A DNA stretch of 64,000 nucleotides from positions 1 to 64,000 of the forward strand of contig CALDSV010000024.1 of assembly GCA_937924475.1 (NCBI GenBank), read 5' to 3'. The DNA is from an uncultured bacterium (GTDB lineage: Bacteria > Nitrospirota > Thermodesulfovibrionia > Thermodesulfovibrionales > Thermodesulfovibrionaceae). The translations under genes and the position numbers were made by a program. Positions within the stretch are counted from its first letter, which is position 1, and each line of letters begins with the position of its first letter. Below the pieces are notes generated by a model. That model searched no databases. It was given only the letters and a program-made list of their open reading frames with translations, and had not been told where the DNA came from. Shown here one piece after another: positions 1-8,580 of this stretch.

Positions 1-1
1 G

Positions 2-241
2 AAAGTAGAAGATAACATCATAGAAATATTAAAATTTCTCGAAATTAGAAAGTCCGCCTTATTTCACGAGATTTTTGAGCAAAAAAAGGAAAAGCCTAAG
101 GCGAAAATTGAAATTATAGTCACATTTTTGGCTATTTTAGAATTAATGAGACTAAAAAAAATCAAAGCTTATCAAGAAAAACCCTTTGGGAAAATAATTA
201 TAACTTTGGAGGAAATAAATGCTGGTAGGAATAATTTCTGA
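2..241 (+). CDS. scpA: ScpA, segregation and condensation protein A (C-terminal part)
   Basis: An open frame enters from the left edge and ends at a TGA at 239-241, giving 79 residues. The tail resembles the ScpA C-terminal winged helix, with an FLAILELMRL helix followed by an FGKIIIT strand. ScpA is the kleisin that bridges Smc heads in chromosome condensation. The last 23 bases overlap the start of the next gene, so the two are probably translationally coupled. The N-terminal two thirds lie outside the window, so the call rests on the C-terminal pattern only. Confidence 0.7.
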   Translation, partial: KVEDNIIEILKFLEIRKSALFHEIFEQKKEKPKAKIEIIVTFLAILELMRLKKIKAYQEKPFGKIIITLEEINAGRNNF

Positions 242-698
242 TACCCATGATCATATGGATAACATAAGAAAAGCATTAAAAATACTAAAAGAACAAGGAG
301 TTAAAGTTTTACTTCATGCAGGAGATTTCGTTTCTCCTTTTACATGGCGAGTGTTTAAGGATTTTGACGGAGAAATTTTCGGAGTCTTCGGAAATAATGA
401 CGGTGATAGAGTACTTCTAAAAAAAATGTACGGTGAGAGAATTCAAAAGCAAATAAGAACTTTTGAAATAGAAGGCAAGAAAATAGCTCTCATGCATGAA
501 CCCCAAATGATCGAAGAATTAGCCCTCTCAGGTAATTTTGATTTAATTGTTTATGGACACATGCATGAAGTAGATATAAGAACTATCAATAATACACTTA
601 TTGTAAATCCTGGTGAGGCTTGTGGATGGCTTTATGGAAAAGCAACTTTTGTAATAGTTGATCTTCAAAATTTAAATTCCCAAATAATAATGCTTTGA
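219..698 (+). CDS. YfcE/MJ0936-type metallophosphoesterase
   Basis: A 159-residue calcineurin-like phosphoesterase. The metal-binding motifs are all visible: D8-x-H10, D36 in HAGDF, N59-N60-D61 in the FGNND motif, H93, and the GHMH pair H114/H116. Family members are cytosolic Mn-dependent phosphodiesterases with a broad range of small substrates; the true substrate cannot be read from sequence. GGAGG at 208-212 sits six bases before the ATG, inside the end of scpA. Its 3' end overlaps the end of the opposite-strand gene by 27 bases. Confidence 0.9.
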   Translation: MLVGIISDTHDHMDNIRKALKILKEQGVKVLLHAGDFVSPFTWRVFKDFDGEIFGVFGNNDGDRVLLKKMYGERIQKQIRTFEIEGKKIALMHEPQMIEELALSGNFDLIVYGHMHEVDIRTINNTLIVNPGEACGWLYGKATFVIVDLQNLNSQIIML

Positions 699-1607
699 AT
701 ATAAAAGACAGTCAATCCTTTTAAATCCTAATTTAAGTGCTTTATTTAAGGCAGATTGAAAATCTTCTTTTGTAATTCTTCTATTTATTTCTACATATTC
801 ATCAGCCTGCCAACAAGGTCTATATTGATCCATTATGTTAATGTAAGTGTTTTGCGATATTTCAGAGGCAATAAAATTAAGAATCTCCTCTGTTCCAGCT
901 ATATTATTGGGTAGAACGAGATGTCTCACTAATAAACCTCTTAATGCCAAATCATTCTCAATAATTAAATCTCCTACCTGACAATGCATTTCTTTCAGAG
1001 CTAACTTAGCAATTTGAGGATATTGTCTTACTTTTGAGTATTTCTCTGCTAATTTTTCATCCCAATACTTAAAATCTGGCATATATATGTCAATTATTCC
1101 ATTAAGTATTCTTAGAGTTTCCAATGCTTCATAACCACCGCAATTATAAACAATAGGTAATCTTAAACCTTTTTTTCTTGCCAGATAAAGGGCTTTTAAA
1201 ATTTGAGGTACCTGATGAGTAGGAGAGACAAGATTAATATTATGACAGCCAATATTTTGTAAATAAATCATCAATGCTGCTAACTCTTCAAAGGATATCT
1301 CCTCTCCTTCTCCCAAATGGCTTATACTCCAGTTTTGACAATAAACACAGGCTAAGTTACAATAAGTAAAAAAAATTGTCCCAGAACCATAATAGCCCAC
1401 TAAAGGTTTTTCCTCTCCGAAGTGAGGGCCCCAACTGGAAACAATTGGTTTATCAAGAGTTCTACAGAATCCCTTCTGTCCTTCCAGCCTATTTGTTTTG
1501 CAATTTCTTGGACAAAGAGTGCATTCTCTTAAAATTTCAAAGGCTTTCTCCACTTTCTCCCTAAATTCTTTATCTGAAATGTTCAAATATAAAGGCGAAA
1601 AAGACAT
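672..1607 (-). CDS. Radical SAM protein, PflX-like (COG1313)
   Basis: A 311-residue radical SAM enzyme. The CxxxCxxC cluster motif is C83-C87-C90, preceded by an N-terminal Cys group (C29, C32, C36, C48) typical of PflX-like proteins. Homologues resemble pyruvate formate-lyase activating enzymes, but no glycyl-radical enzyme is nearby, so the substrate is unknown. The ATG has no clear Shine-Dalgarno sequence. The gene converges on, and overlaps, the phosphoesterase gene. Confidence 0.85.
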   Translation of the reverse strand: MSFSPLYLNISDKEFREKVEKAFEILRECTLCPRNCKTNRLEGQKGFCRTLDKPIVSSWGPHFGEEKPLVGYYGSGTIFFTYCNLACVYCQNWSISHLGEGEEISFEELAALMIYLQNIGCHNINLVSPTHQVPQILKALYLARKKGLRLPIVYNCGGYEALETLRILNGIIDIYMPDFKYWDEKLAEKYSKVRQYPQIAKLALKEMHCQVGDLIIENDLALRGLLVRHLVLPNNIAGTEEILNFIASEISQNTYINIMDQYRPCWQADEYVEINRRITKEDFQSALNKALKLGFKRIDCLLYSKHYYLGI

Positions 1608-1689
1608 GTATTATGATAACAAATTTATCTTAGTTTATTAACTCTTCCTTATTTCATTTGAAAATTCTTACTTAATGAGATAATAATCT

Positions 1690-2463
1690 CTAATTATTTT
1701 TACATGAACAAGAGCATATTAATTTTTCTATAATGTTTAAAGCTTCAGAGAAAACAGAATTTTTTGAACTATTGCTCATTAACTCCCTTATAAAAAGGTT
1801 TTTTTGATATTTTAAAAAATCCACCGGCTCTTCAATATAACCTCTGCAAAATAGTTCATTAATTAATTCCTCTGTGAGAGGCAATTCAAGAATACCAGAT
1901 TTAGATAGCAGAAATTTTGAGAAGTTAATACTTTTATTAGAGGCTTTAAAAATCTTTTCCATAATGTCTCTTTGAGACATGAGCCCTTTAAGAAGTTGTT
2001 CAAAATCAAACCTTAAAGACTCCTCTAAAAAAAAGCCTTTCCAAATTAAAGGAGTGTTTACCATGAAACCTTTACATTTCTTGAAGGCTGATTTTCTTCT
2101 CTCTTTAATTACGATATCTTGATATTTCTCAGGGAAAGTAACGGAAAAAGGAATAATTTTACATTGTAGTGGTTTTGTTTTTCCATGAAGGACACAGAGA
2201 GAATTTTTAAGATACCTACATTTTTTATTGAATCTGTTGCCTGCAATAAAATCTCCAATAATATAGAAGTCTCCGTATTTAAAAGTAATATCTTTTATGT
2301 AGTTTTCATGATAAGAATCAAGGGGATAAACTTTCTGAAAGGCTAAAGTTATAGGAAAAAATCTATAAAAATTTTTCAGTTCTGGAAGAGTTACAACTGT
2401 AGCTCCGCCACAGCAAAGATAGGAACATTCTATTTGACATTGGAAATGAATTTTTTCTGTCAA
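1690..2463 (-). CDS. YkgJ-like CxxxCxxxCC protein (UPF0153-like)
   Basis: A 257-residue protein with the Cys pattern of the YkgJ zinc/iron-chelating family: C9, C13, C17, C18 near the start and C82, C90, C101 later. A short Cys-rich tail (CSCSC) is extra. The molecular role of the family is not settled; metal binding is inferred from the Cys residues. It starts with TTG, and the TGA of pyrE overlaps that codon, so translation is probably coupled to pyrE. Two more proteins with this pattern are encoded in the window (43881 and 46515). Confidence 0.75.
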   Translation of the reverse strand: MTEKIHFQCQIECSYLCCGGATVVTLPELKNFYRFFPITLAFQKVYPLDSYHENYIKDITFKYGDFYIIGDFIAGNRFNKKCRYLKNSLCVLHGKTKPLQCKIIPFSVTFPEKYQDIVIKERRKSAFKKCKGFMVNTPLIWKGFFLEESLRFDFEQLLKGLMSQRDIMEKIFKASNKSINFSKFLLSKSGILELPLTEELINELFCRGYIEEPVDFLKYQKNLFIRELMSNSSKNSVFSEALNIIEKLICSCSCKNN

Positions 2464-3080
2464 CTTCTGTACAGTGCCATAACTTCATCTCTCAAAACAA
2501 CAGCTTCCACATCTGAGGGGAAACCACATTCCTTTAGAAATCTTATAATATTATCCCTTCCACCCTCTTGTCTGTCTACAAGAACCACCACTTTTTTCAC
2601 AAAAATTCCTGCTTCTTTAAGTCTACTTATTGCTTGAACTGTGGAGCTCCCTGTAGTAATAACATCATCCACCACTACAACACTGTCACCCTTCCTTAGA
2701 TTGCCTTCAATCCATTGCATTGTACCATGATCTTTGGCTTTTTTCCTCACTACGAAAGCCTCTATTGCCTTTCCTTTTAAATAAGAAGTATAAGCAACAG
2801 CACAAGCAATGGGGTCTGCTCCAAGAGTCAGACCCCCTATACCCTTTACATCTAAATGACTAATCATATCGTAAATAATATTACCTATGAGATATATGCC
2901 TTCAGGAGAGAGTGTAACTGTTTTACAATTAAAATAGTAATTACTTAGCCCACCTGATGTAAGCCTAAAAACAGGTTCCTCAGAATATTTAAAGGCTTTT
3001 TCATAAATTAATTTGATAAGGTTATCTTTCATTTCCGAAATTGATAAATTAATAAGTTCTTTCTTGTTTTTCTGATTCAC
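2460..3080 (-). CDS. pyrE: Orotate phosphoribosyltransferase
   Basis: A 206-residue type I phosphoribosyltransferase that makes OMP from orotate and PRPP in pyrimidine synthesis. The PRPP-binding motif VVVVDDVITTGSS is at residues 134-146. I keep the GTG start at 3080 because AAGGAG lies four bases upstream, even though this overlaps the lipoprotein gene by 32 bases; Met17 is the alternative. pyrF, the next enzyme, is about 1.4 kb downstream on the same strand. Confidence 0.93.
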   Translation of the reverse strand: MNQKNKKELINLSISEMKDNLIKLIYEKAFKYSEEPVFRLTSGGLSNYYFNCKTVTLSPEGIYLIGNIIYDMISHLDVKGIGGLTLGADPIACAVAYTSYLKGKAIEAFVVRKKAKDHGTMQWIEGNLRKGDSVVVVDDVITTGSSTVQAISRLKEAGIFVKKVVVLVDRQEGGRDNIIRFLKECGFPSDVEAVVLRDEVMALYRS

Positions 3081-3480
3081 AAATCTCCTTTACAGTATCC
3101 TTAATAAGCTTACCGTTTTCCCATACTTTTTCTGAAACTTTTCTACATTTTGTTTGAGGATCCTTGTAGTAATAATCACTTGCAGGCTCGGCTCTATAAT
3201 AACCTCTTCCATCTTCTGTTCTATACTCAACAGGTTTACCTGTTTGATAAGCTTCTCTGGATCCTCTTGTTGAAATATCTGCAATAGTTGCACCAAATAC
3301 AGCGCCTAATCCTGCCCCAATAACACCGCCTCGCCAGGGATTTTTACTATCTAATAAAGCTCCAGCCACACCTCCCACAACTGCTCCGATTCCAGCACCT
3401 TCATAATGTTGTTGACTAAGTTGTCCACAACCAATACTTAATAGGAAAACAAACAACATTAAAAAAGATAAAACTTTCAT
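3049..3480 (-). CDS. Glycine-zipper lipoprotein
   Basis: A 143-residue lipoprotein with a hydrophobic signal peptide ending in a lipobox (LSIGC, Cys18). Residues 28-66 are Gly/Ala-rich with repeated GxxxG spacing (a YMGG/17-kDa-antigen-like glycine zipper), which in the family inserts into or packs against the outer membrane. The C-terminal half is Tyr- and charge-rich. The ATG is preceded by GAGGAGG at a six-base distance, and a TATAAT box lies about 45 bases upstream. Function unknown. Confidence 0.8.
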   Translation of the reverse strand: MKVLSFLMLFVFLLSIGCGQLSQQHYEGAGIGAVVGGVAGALLDSKNPWRGGVIGAGLGAVFGATIADISTRGSREAYQTGKPVEYRTEDGRGYYRAEPASDYYYKDPQTKCRKVSEKVWENGKLIKDTVKEICESEKQERTY

Positions 3481-3517
3481 TTAATACCTCCTCGTGATTA
3501 TTTTCTCCTTTATTATA

Positions 3518-4408
3518 CTAAAAAGGGTAGAAAATAACACAATTTCTTCCACTTTCTTTGGCTCTGTAAAGAGCCATGTCTGCCTTCTGAATTAACTCAT
3601 CCATAGTGACCAAATTTTCACCGTTAAAGGTAGTAATGCCAATGCTAATAGTTAAAGTGATCTTTCCCCCAGAGTGAGTATGGAATTGGTTTTTACTTAC
3701 TTTTATCCTTAATTCATCACATATCATAAGTGCATCTTTTTCTCCTGTGTTAGGCATAAGTATGAAAAACTCTTCACCACCATATCTTCCTAAGATAAAG
3801 GAGTTTGGTAAGGATTCTGTAACCAAGGAGACAAATTCCTTTAAAATTCTATCTCCTGTTAAGTGCCCATAGCTATCGTTTATCTTTTTAAAGTAATCTA
3901 TATCAATTAAGGCAATACTGAGAGGTTCTCTGTAAGTAAAACTCCATGTAATTTCCTCCCTTATTCTTTCCATCAAAAAACTTCTATTATAAGCACCAGT
4001 AAGAGGATCTTTTGTAAGAAGTTGTTTTAGCTCTTTGTTTATTTCACTAATTTTTTGTGCTCTATGGATTTTCGTAATCAAATCACATTTCAAGATTTTT
4101 TCTATTAAATAATCAAAAATTTCATACTCACAAATTTTCTTAATGAAAGACTTATTTTTTCGTGGCAGTATCACTATTAAAGGTATTTCTCTCAGTGAAG
4201 GTGCAGAAGTTAACTTTGTTATAAATTTCCATTTTTTGTTACCCTTTTCATAAAGGTCGAAAATAATAATATCAGGATTTATCAGGTAGATTTTTTCTAA
4301 GAGTTCATCTCTTATTGGTAATACTTCGAAAGAGTCCACTTCATTTTTTAAAAAAGAAAAGAGGTTTTCATAGAGAGATCTTCGGTTTGTGCAAAGCACT
4401 GCTTTCAT
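3518..4408 (-). CDS. Diguanylate cyclase with degenerate receiver domain
   Basis: A 296-residue protein with an N-terminal receiver-like domain (about 1-115) and a C-terminal GGDEF domain (about 130-296) carrying an intact GGEEF at 210-214. It should make cyclic di-GMP. The receiver keeps Asp51 but lacks the acidic pair near the N-terminus (TNRR is there instead), so phosphorylation is doubtful. The RxxD inhibitory site that would precede GGEEF is absent (PNSF at that position), so classical product inhibition is not expected. Confidence 0.85.
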   Translation of the reverse strand: MKAVLCTNRRSLYENLFSFLKNEVDSFEVLPIRDELLEKIYLINPDIIIFDLYEKGNKKWKFITKLTSAPSLREIPLIVILPRKNKSFIKKICEYEIFDYLIEKILKCDLITKIHRAQKISEINKELKQLLTKDPLTGAYNRSFLMERIREEITWSFTYREPLSIALIDIDYFKKINDSYGHLTGDRILKEFVSLVTESLPNSFILGRYGGEEFFILMPNTGEKDALMICDELRIKVSKNQFHTHSGGKITLTISIGITTFNGENLVTMDELIQKADMALYRAKESGRNCVIFYPF

Positions 4409-4444
4409 TTTACATACAGTAGATAATATAACATAAAAATCTCT

Positions 4445-5143
4445 CTATTTAAAGAGGTTTAGAATAACTTTATGAGGATCCTTTGATAAGGTTATGGCTC
4501 TACCTATTACGAGGTAATCTGCTCCTTTAGATAAAGCCTCTTTTGGTGATAGTGTTCTCTTTTGATCATCATATAATATTTCTGTAAGTCTTATTCCCGG
4601 AGTAACTACTAAAAAATCTTTACCACAACTCTCTTTTATTATCTCTATCTCCTGAGCAGATGCTACTACTCCATGAAGACCTGCCTTTTTTGCCATATTA
4701 GCAAGATTTTTCACAAGAGTTGAAATTTCTAATTCAATTCCATAAATTTCTTTGAGCATCTCTTTGTCAATGCTTGTAAGAATAGTTACTCCTAAAAGTT
4801 TTGTAGACACTCCTAATTTGTCCTTCTCTTCTTCTAAAGCTTCTTTTACTCTTTTCATCATCTCATATCCACCTGTAGTATGAAAAGTTAACATGTCTAT
4901 CTCATATACTAAAGCCCTCTTTACTGCTTTATAAACGGTATTGGGAATATCGTGAAATTTGAGATCAAGAAATATTTTTTTATCTCTTTTCTTGAGAGTA
5001 TTTAGAATTTTAGGGCCCTCGCTAAGGAAAAGTTCAAAGCCTATTTTATAGAAATTAATTGAATCTTCAAGGAGATCGACTATTCTTAAAGCCTCTTGCT
5101 CTTGAGGAAAATCAAGGGCAACTATTACTCTGTCTAAGCTCAT
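4445..5143 (-). CDS. pyrF: Orotidine 5'-phosphate decarboxylase
   Basis: A 232-residue decarboxylase converting OMP to UMP. The catalytic block [11 protein letters not shown] (D60, K62, D65) and the phosphate-binding VTPGIR motif are present. Length and motifs fit the short bacterial PyrF type. The start codon overlaps the dcd stop by four bases, so the two are a coupled pair. pyrE lies further downstream on the same strand. Confidence 0.96.
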   Translation of the reverse strand: MSLDRVIVALDFPQEQEALRIVDLLEDSINFYKIGFELFLSEGPKILNTLKKRDKKIFLDLKFHDIPNTVYKAVKRALVYEIDMLTFHTTGGYEMMKRVKEALEEEKDKLGVSTKLLGVTILTSIDKEMLKEIYGIELEISTLVKNLANMAKKAGLHGVVASAQEIEIIKESCGKDFLVVTPGIRLTEILYDDQKRTLSPKEALSKGADYLVIGRAITLSKDPHKVILNLFK

Positions 5144-5688
5144 ACTTTTGGTAAAACTATGCCCTGCTGAGCTTGATATTTGCCCTTTCTGTCAGCGTAA
5201 GAAATTTCACATTCTTCCTCTGCTTTTAAAAATATAAGCTGTGCAATTCCTTCATTTGCGTATATTTTGGCTGGAAGAGGTGTAGTGTTTGAAATTTCTA
5301 TTGTTATGAAACCTTCCCACATAGGTTCAAGGGGAGTTACATTCACTATAATTCCACATCTTGCATAAGTAGATTTACCAATGCAAAGTACAAGAACATC
5401 TCTTGGAATTCTAAAGTATTCTACAGAACGAGCAAGAGCAAAAGAATTCGGAGGAATTATGCAGGCTTGTCCTTTGAATTCTACAAAACTTTTAGGATCA
5501 AAATTCTTTGGATCTACTATTGTATTATTTATATTTGTAAAAATCTTAAATTCATCTGCTACCCTCATATCATAACCGTAGGAACTTACTCCATAAGATA
5601 TAACACCTTCTCTTACAAGTTTTTCTTCAAAGGGCTCAATCATTCCCTTCCGAGCCATTTCTTTAATCCACCTATCATTTCTTACCAT
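5140..5688 (-). CDS. dcd: dCTP deaminase
   Basis: A 182-residue trimeric dUTPase-fold enzyme that supplies dUTP for thymidylate synthesis. The active-site block is GKSTYAR (105-110 region), followed by the [13 protein letters not shown] strand and loop. AAGGAG stands eight bases before the ATG. I cannot exclude the bifunctional deaminase-dUTPase variant from sequence alone. It is followed by pyrF with a four-base overlap, giving a small pyrimidine unit downstream of the sensor kinase genes. Confidence 0.92.
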   Translation of the reverse strand: MVRNDRWIKEMARKGMIEPFEEKLVREGVISYGVSSYGYDMRVADEFKIFTNINNTIVDPKNFDPKSFVEFKGQACIIPPNSFALARSVEYFRIPRDVLVLCIGKSTYARCGIIVNVTPLEPMWEGFITIEISNTTPLPAKIYANEGIAQLIFLKAEEECEISYADRKGKYQAQQGIVLPKV

Positions 5689-5702
5689 ATCTATAACTCC
5701 TT

Positions 5703-6779
5703 TTAAATGAATTGAGTTCTAATCTTAAGTAAAATTTCCTCTGGCAGACAGCTTTTTTCTACTGAAACAGTGTCTTTAAAGTCTAAAGGATAACCGCTCA
5801 TTATTATAATTTTTGCCTCTGGATTGATATTTTTAATCTGTCTCATTACCTCTAAGCCACCTAAGCCTGGCATAACAAGGTCTAAAAGACATAAATCTAT
5901 CTCATGAGGGTTTTTTCTATATATCTCAATAGCTTCTTTCCCCTCCTTAGCTTCATATACTTTATATCCGAATTCTTTAAGTAAAGATATTAAATATTGT
6001 CTTATCTGCGGGTCATCATCAACAATGAGGATTTTTTCATTACCTTTTAGAGATTCCTTGTCAATTGGCAGGTTAGATTGGTATTGTTGAGGTAAATATA
6101 TTTTAAAAGTGGTACCTCTTCCTACTTCACTATATACATGAATATGACCTTCATAGTTTTTTACTAAACCATAAACAGTAGCTAAACCTAAGCCTGTTCC
6201 TTTTCCTTTAGGTTTGGTAGTGAAAAAGGGTTCAAAGATTCTTTCTTTAGTCCTTTCATCCATTCCTATTCCTGTATCTGTCATGCATAAAACTACATAT
6301 TTACCAGGTTTAACTAAGGGATGACTATAACTATATTCCATGTCTAGGCAAACTTCCTTTAATCCTACAGTAATTTTTCCCCCCTCTGGCATGGCATCTT
6401 TTGCATTGGTAAAGAGATTCATAAGAATTACTTCCATATGGGATTCGTCTATTTTATAAAAAATTTCTCTCTCTGGAATTTCAAGATTAACAATTATCTC
6501 GCTACCTATTAAAGTTTTTATAAATTCTGAAAATTGGAGAAGATATTTATTTAAGTTTATATTTTGAGCTTCTTTTACTTCCTCTCTTCTGCTAAAGATT
6601 AGAAGTTTTTCTGCAAGAGACTTTGCTCTTTCAGTAATTTCGAGTATTCTCTTGAGGTGATCCTTTAATTTTTCATCCTCTATTTTTGAGAGCAAAACAG
6701 ATGAAAATCCATATATGCCAGAGAGTATATTTTTGAATTCATGGACAATTTTACCTGAAAGAGAACCTAAGGAATCCAT
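5703..6779 (-). CDS. Sensor kinase, catalytic half with C-terminal receiver
   Basis: 358 residues: a dimerisation/phosphoacceptor helix with H13 in HEFKN, an HATPase domain with the DTGIGM and GTGLGLA boxes, and a receiver domain starting at the KILIVDDDP segment, i.e. a hybrid kinase. It has no input domain and no Shine-Dalgarno sequence. Its start lies inside the end of the PAS gene upstream, in the -1 frame, directly after a run of six A's. The sequence reads naturally as the continuation of that protein. The receiver is short and ends soon after its KSC segment. Confidence 0.85.
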   Translation of the reverse strand: MDSLGSLSGKIVHEFKNILSGIYGFSSVLLSKIEDEKLKDHLKRILEITERAKSLAEKLLIFSRREEVKEAQNINLNKYLLQFSEFIKTLIGSEIIVNLEIPEREIFYKIDESHMEVILMNLFTNAKDAMPEGGKITVGLKEVCLDMEYSYSHPLVKPGKYVVLCMTDTGIGMDERTKERIFEPFFTTKPKGKGTGLGLATVYGLVKNYEGHIHVYSEVGRGTTFKIYLPQQYQSNLPIDKESLKGNEKILIVDDDPQIRQYLISLLKEFGYKVYEAKEGKEAIEIYRKNPHEIDLCLLDLVMPGLGGLEVMRQIKNINPEAKIIIMSGYPLDFKDTVSVEKSCLPEEILLKIRTQFI

Positions 6780-7591
6780 TTTTTGATAATGAATAATCTG
6801 TTGTTGTATTTTTTTCTTTCAGAAATATCAATTACAGAAGCTACTGATTTATTGGTATAGGGAATCATTCCAACATTAATTAAAACATCTATTTTTCTGC
6901 CGCTTCTGTGCTTAATTTTACTTTCATACTGTCTTGGAGCTAAAGATGGATGTATTCTCCTTAATTTATGATACTCTATCATTTGTTTGAGCATTTCCTC
7001 TGCCAAAAAATCTATCCATTTCATTTTCCCTTCCACTTCCTTTTTAGAGTAGCCAGTAAGTCTCTCAAACTCTTCATTTATAAATTCCACTGTCATGTCT
7101 TCCTCACTAATTAGAATAGCTACACCAATGTGTGATAAAATTTCTTTCTCTTGTTTGTGTAAGATCTCTATTTCTTTATATTGCTGCTTTATTTTGCTTA
7201 TATAATCCAAAAATCTCTCTTTTTGATGATTTATAAGCTTACCAAGCATTCTTACTATCTCAATAGGAGAGTCTTCTGAGGCTGTGGCTGAAAAGTCACC
7301 TTCCTGAAGTCTTCTTAATACATCAAAATGTTCGCATATTCCAATGGCTAACTCATGATTTAAATCTATTAGTTCTTCAAGACTTCTTGATTGATTATTT
7401 AAGGAATCGATAAGTCTTTGAACAGCATATCTTTTAACTTTAACTTCAATTTTATCTGATGTATCACCTTTAGCTAATTTTTCTATAACATTTGAGCAGT
7501 GATGTAATATTTCCGATAATTTTTGACCATATTCACAAAAAATATTATTACATTCAAGAAAGCCTCCGTAGGGACAAAAATTACCTGCCAT
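6767..7591 (-). CDS. Sensor half of the same kinase: Cys-rich N-terminus, HAMP-like repeats, PAS
   Basis: 274 residues without membrane segments. Cys6, Cys14, Cys19 and Cys32 cluster near the start, followed by two HAMP-like helical stretches (about 35-70 and 90-120) and a PAS domain (about 150-265) ending in the DISERKK linker that normally leads into a kinase. The frame then runs out after KKWIP. The Cys group could bind an Fe-S cluster or heme, or act as a thiol switch; this is inference. It lies two bases after tusA in the hydrogenase operon, so a redox or hydrogen-related signal is plausible. Confidence 0.75.
   Translation of the reverse strand: MAGNFCPYGGFLECNNIFCEYGQKLSEILHHCSNVIEKLAKGDTSDKIEVKVKRYAVQRLIDSLNNQSRSLEELIDLNHELAIGICEHFDVLRRLQEGDFSATASEDSPIEIVRMLGKLINHQKERFLDYISKIKQQYKEIEILHKQEKEILSHIGVAILISEEDMTVEFINEEFERLTGYSKKEVEGKMKWIDFLAEEMLKQMIEYHKLRRIHPSLAPRQYESKIKHRSGRKIDVLINVGMIPYTNKSVASVIDISERKKYNNRLFIIKKWIP
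6777..6784 (-). other. A6 slippery run at the kinase frame change
   Basis: On the minus strand the PAS gene reads ATC-AAA-AAA-TGG and stops four codons later. A slip of one base back on the six A's gives AAA-AAA-ATG-GAT and continues into the kinase half without interruption. The run can act by ribosomal or transcriptional slippage, or mark a recent mutation. The alternative is simple coupled reinitiation at the overlapping ATG. Confidence 0.5.
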
Positions 7592-7592
7592 A

Positions 7593-7814
7593 TTAAATCC
7601 TTATTTTTACCGTGATTTTGTATCCTTGTTTTTCAATGTGCAAAATAGTTTTTCCAAGCCTCTTACACCAGGCTTGAATATCTTTTTCAAAGGTAGGGCA
7701 GTCCCCTATGACCTCTATTATTTCACCCTTTTTAAAGTTAGGATATTGGGCACTTAACTTTAAGATTGGATAGGGACATTTTAATCCACTGTAATCTAAG
7801 AGTCTGTCTGCCAA
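7593..7814 (-). CDS. TusA/SirA-family sulfur carrier protein
   Basis: A 73-residue protein with the TusA-type CPxP motif (Cys13 in GLKCPYP), the persulfide-bearing residue of the family. Two further cysteines (C39, C50) are present. The start is TTG with an AGGAAAGGA sequence just upstream, inside the 3' end of hypC. TusA-like proteins pass sulfur in tRNA thiolation, molybdenum cofactor or dissimilatory sulfur metabolism. Placement between hypC and a sensor kinase does not say which. Confidence 0.85.
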   Translation of the reverse strand: MADRLLDYSGLKCPYPILKLSAQYPNFKKGEIIEVIGDCPTFEKDIQAWCKRLGKTILHIEKQGYKITVKIRI

Positions 7815-8050
7815 TTCCTTTCCTTTTCCTCCATATCTTTAAATATTTTTTCAAAAATCTTCAATGCCTCCTCTGCTTCCTGAGGTTCCATTTTGTTTAT
7901 TGCAAAGCCTGCATGGACAAGTACATAATCTCCAATTTTTGGTTCTTCTGGCAAAAGCATAAGACTAATCTCCTTTCTTAAGCCCATAACATCAACTGTT
8001 GCCATTACTCCATCTATTTCTATTATTTTTGATGGAACCGCAAGACACAT
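7796..8050 (-). CDS. hypC: Hydrogenase maturation chaperone HypC
   Basis: 84 residues from the ATG at 8050. I choose this start because HypC proteins begin MCLAVP and need Cys2, and GGGGG lies five bases upstream; a four-codon-longer start at 8062 would bury Cys2. HypC carries the Fe(CN)2CO precursor to the large subunit during [NiFe]-site assembly in the cytoplasm. It overlaps the protease gene upstream and tusA downstream. The other hyp genes are not in the window. Confidence 0.92.
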   Translation of the reverse strand: MCLAVPSKIIEIDGVMATVDVMGLRKEISLMLLPEEPKIGDYVLVHAGFAINKMEPQEAEEALKIFEKIFKDMEEKERNWQTDS

Positions 8051-8511
8051 TTTATCCCCCATTTACTGAGAATTTTTATAACTTCATCTGTCAATTCATT
8101 TAGTTTACCAGCCAAAGTAGAGGTTAGGTCAAGTCCAAGATCAATGGACTCTGGTTGAATCCCAACAAGCACTAATTCCTCTGGTAGAAAATTCATGAGT
8201 CGAGCTACTTCTAATAAATCTTGAACTCCTACATGATGGACAGAAAGTTTTGTCCTAAGATATGGTGGTATTTCATCTCCCTTTAAAACTTTGATAAATC
8301 CTGCTTCTTTTCCAAAATCAACAACATCAACTATGATAATTTTTTTATATTTCTCAATGTAAGGTAGTAGATCAAGTCCTAAGGTCCCTCCATCAATTAT
8401 TTCAATTTCAGGCTCAAAAGTATATTCCTTTCTTAAAAGTTCTACTACCTTAGGACCGACACCTTCATCTTGCATTAGGATATTGCCAACTCCAATAATA
8501 CATACTTCCAT
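8023..8511 (-). CDS. Hydrogenase maturation endopeptidase (HyaD/HybD family)
   Basis: 162 residues from the ATG at 8511, where the family sequence MEVCIIGVGN begins and GGAGG lies upstream; the longer TTG start at 8523 would include that Shine-Dalgarno sequence in the coding region. Motifs GVGNILMQDEGVG, DVVDFG and SVHHVGVQDLL carry the nickel-contacting acidic and His residues. It should remove the C-terminal tail of HynA after nickel insertion. It is separated from hynA by a long hairpin and overlaps hypC by 28 bases. Confidence 0.92.
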   Translation of the reverse strand: MEVCIIGVGNILMQDEGVGPKVVELLRKEYTFEPEIEIIDGGTLGLDLLPYIEKYKKIIIVDVVDFGKEAGFIKVLKGDEIPPYLRTKLSVHHVGVQDLLEVARLMNFLPEELVLVGIQPESIDLGLDLTSTLAGKLNELTDEVIKILSKWGIKCVLRFHQK

Positions 8512-8521
8512 ATTTTCCTCC

Positions 8522-8561
8522 AAACTAAAAGCCCTCCTTCGGTAAGGAGGGCTTTTAGTTT
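8522..8561 (-). terminator. 18-bp perfect hairpin between hynA and the maturation genes
   Basis: Arms 8522-8539 and 8544-8561 are perfectly complementary around a CGGT loop, with a GC-rich core (GCCCTCC). On the minus strand the hairpin follows the hynA stop (8581) and ends right before the GGAGG of the protease gene. A U tract is only partial. It could be a partial terminator or an RNA-processing and stabilising element that makes structural subunits more abundant than maturation factors. Confidence 0.8.
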
Positions 8562-8580
8562 AATTAATTTATATTTCTCT

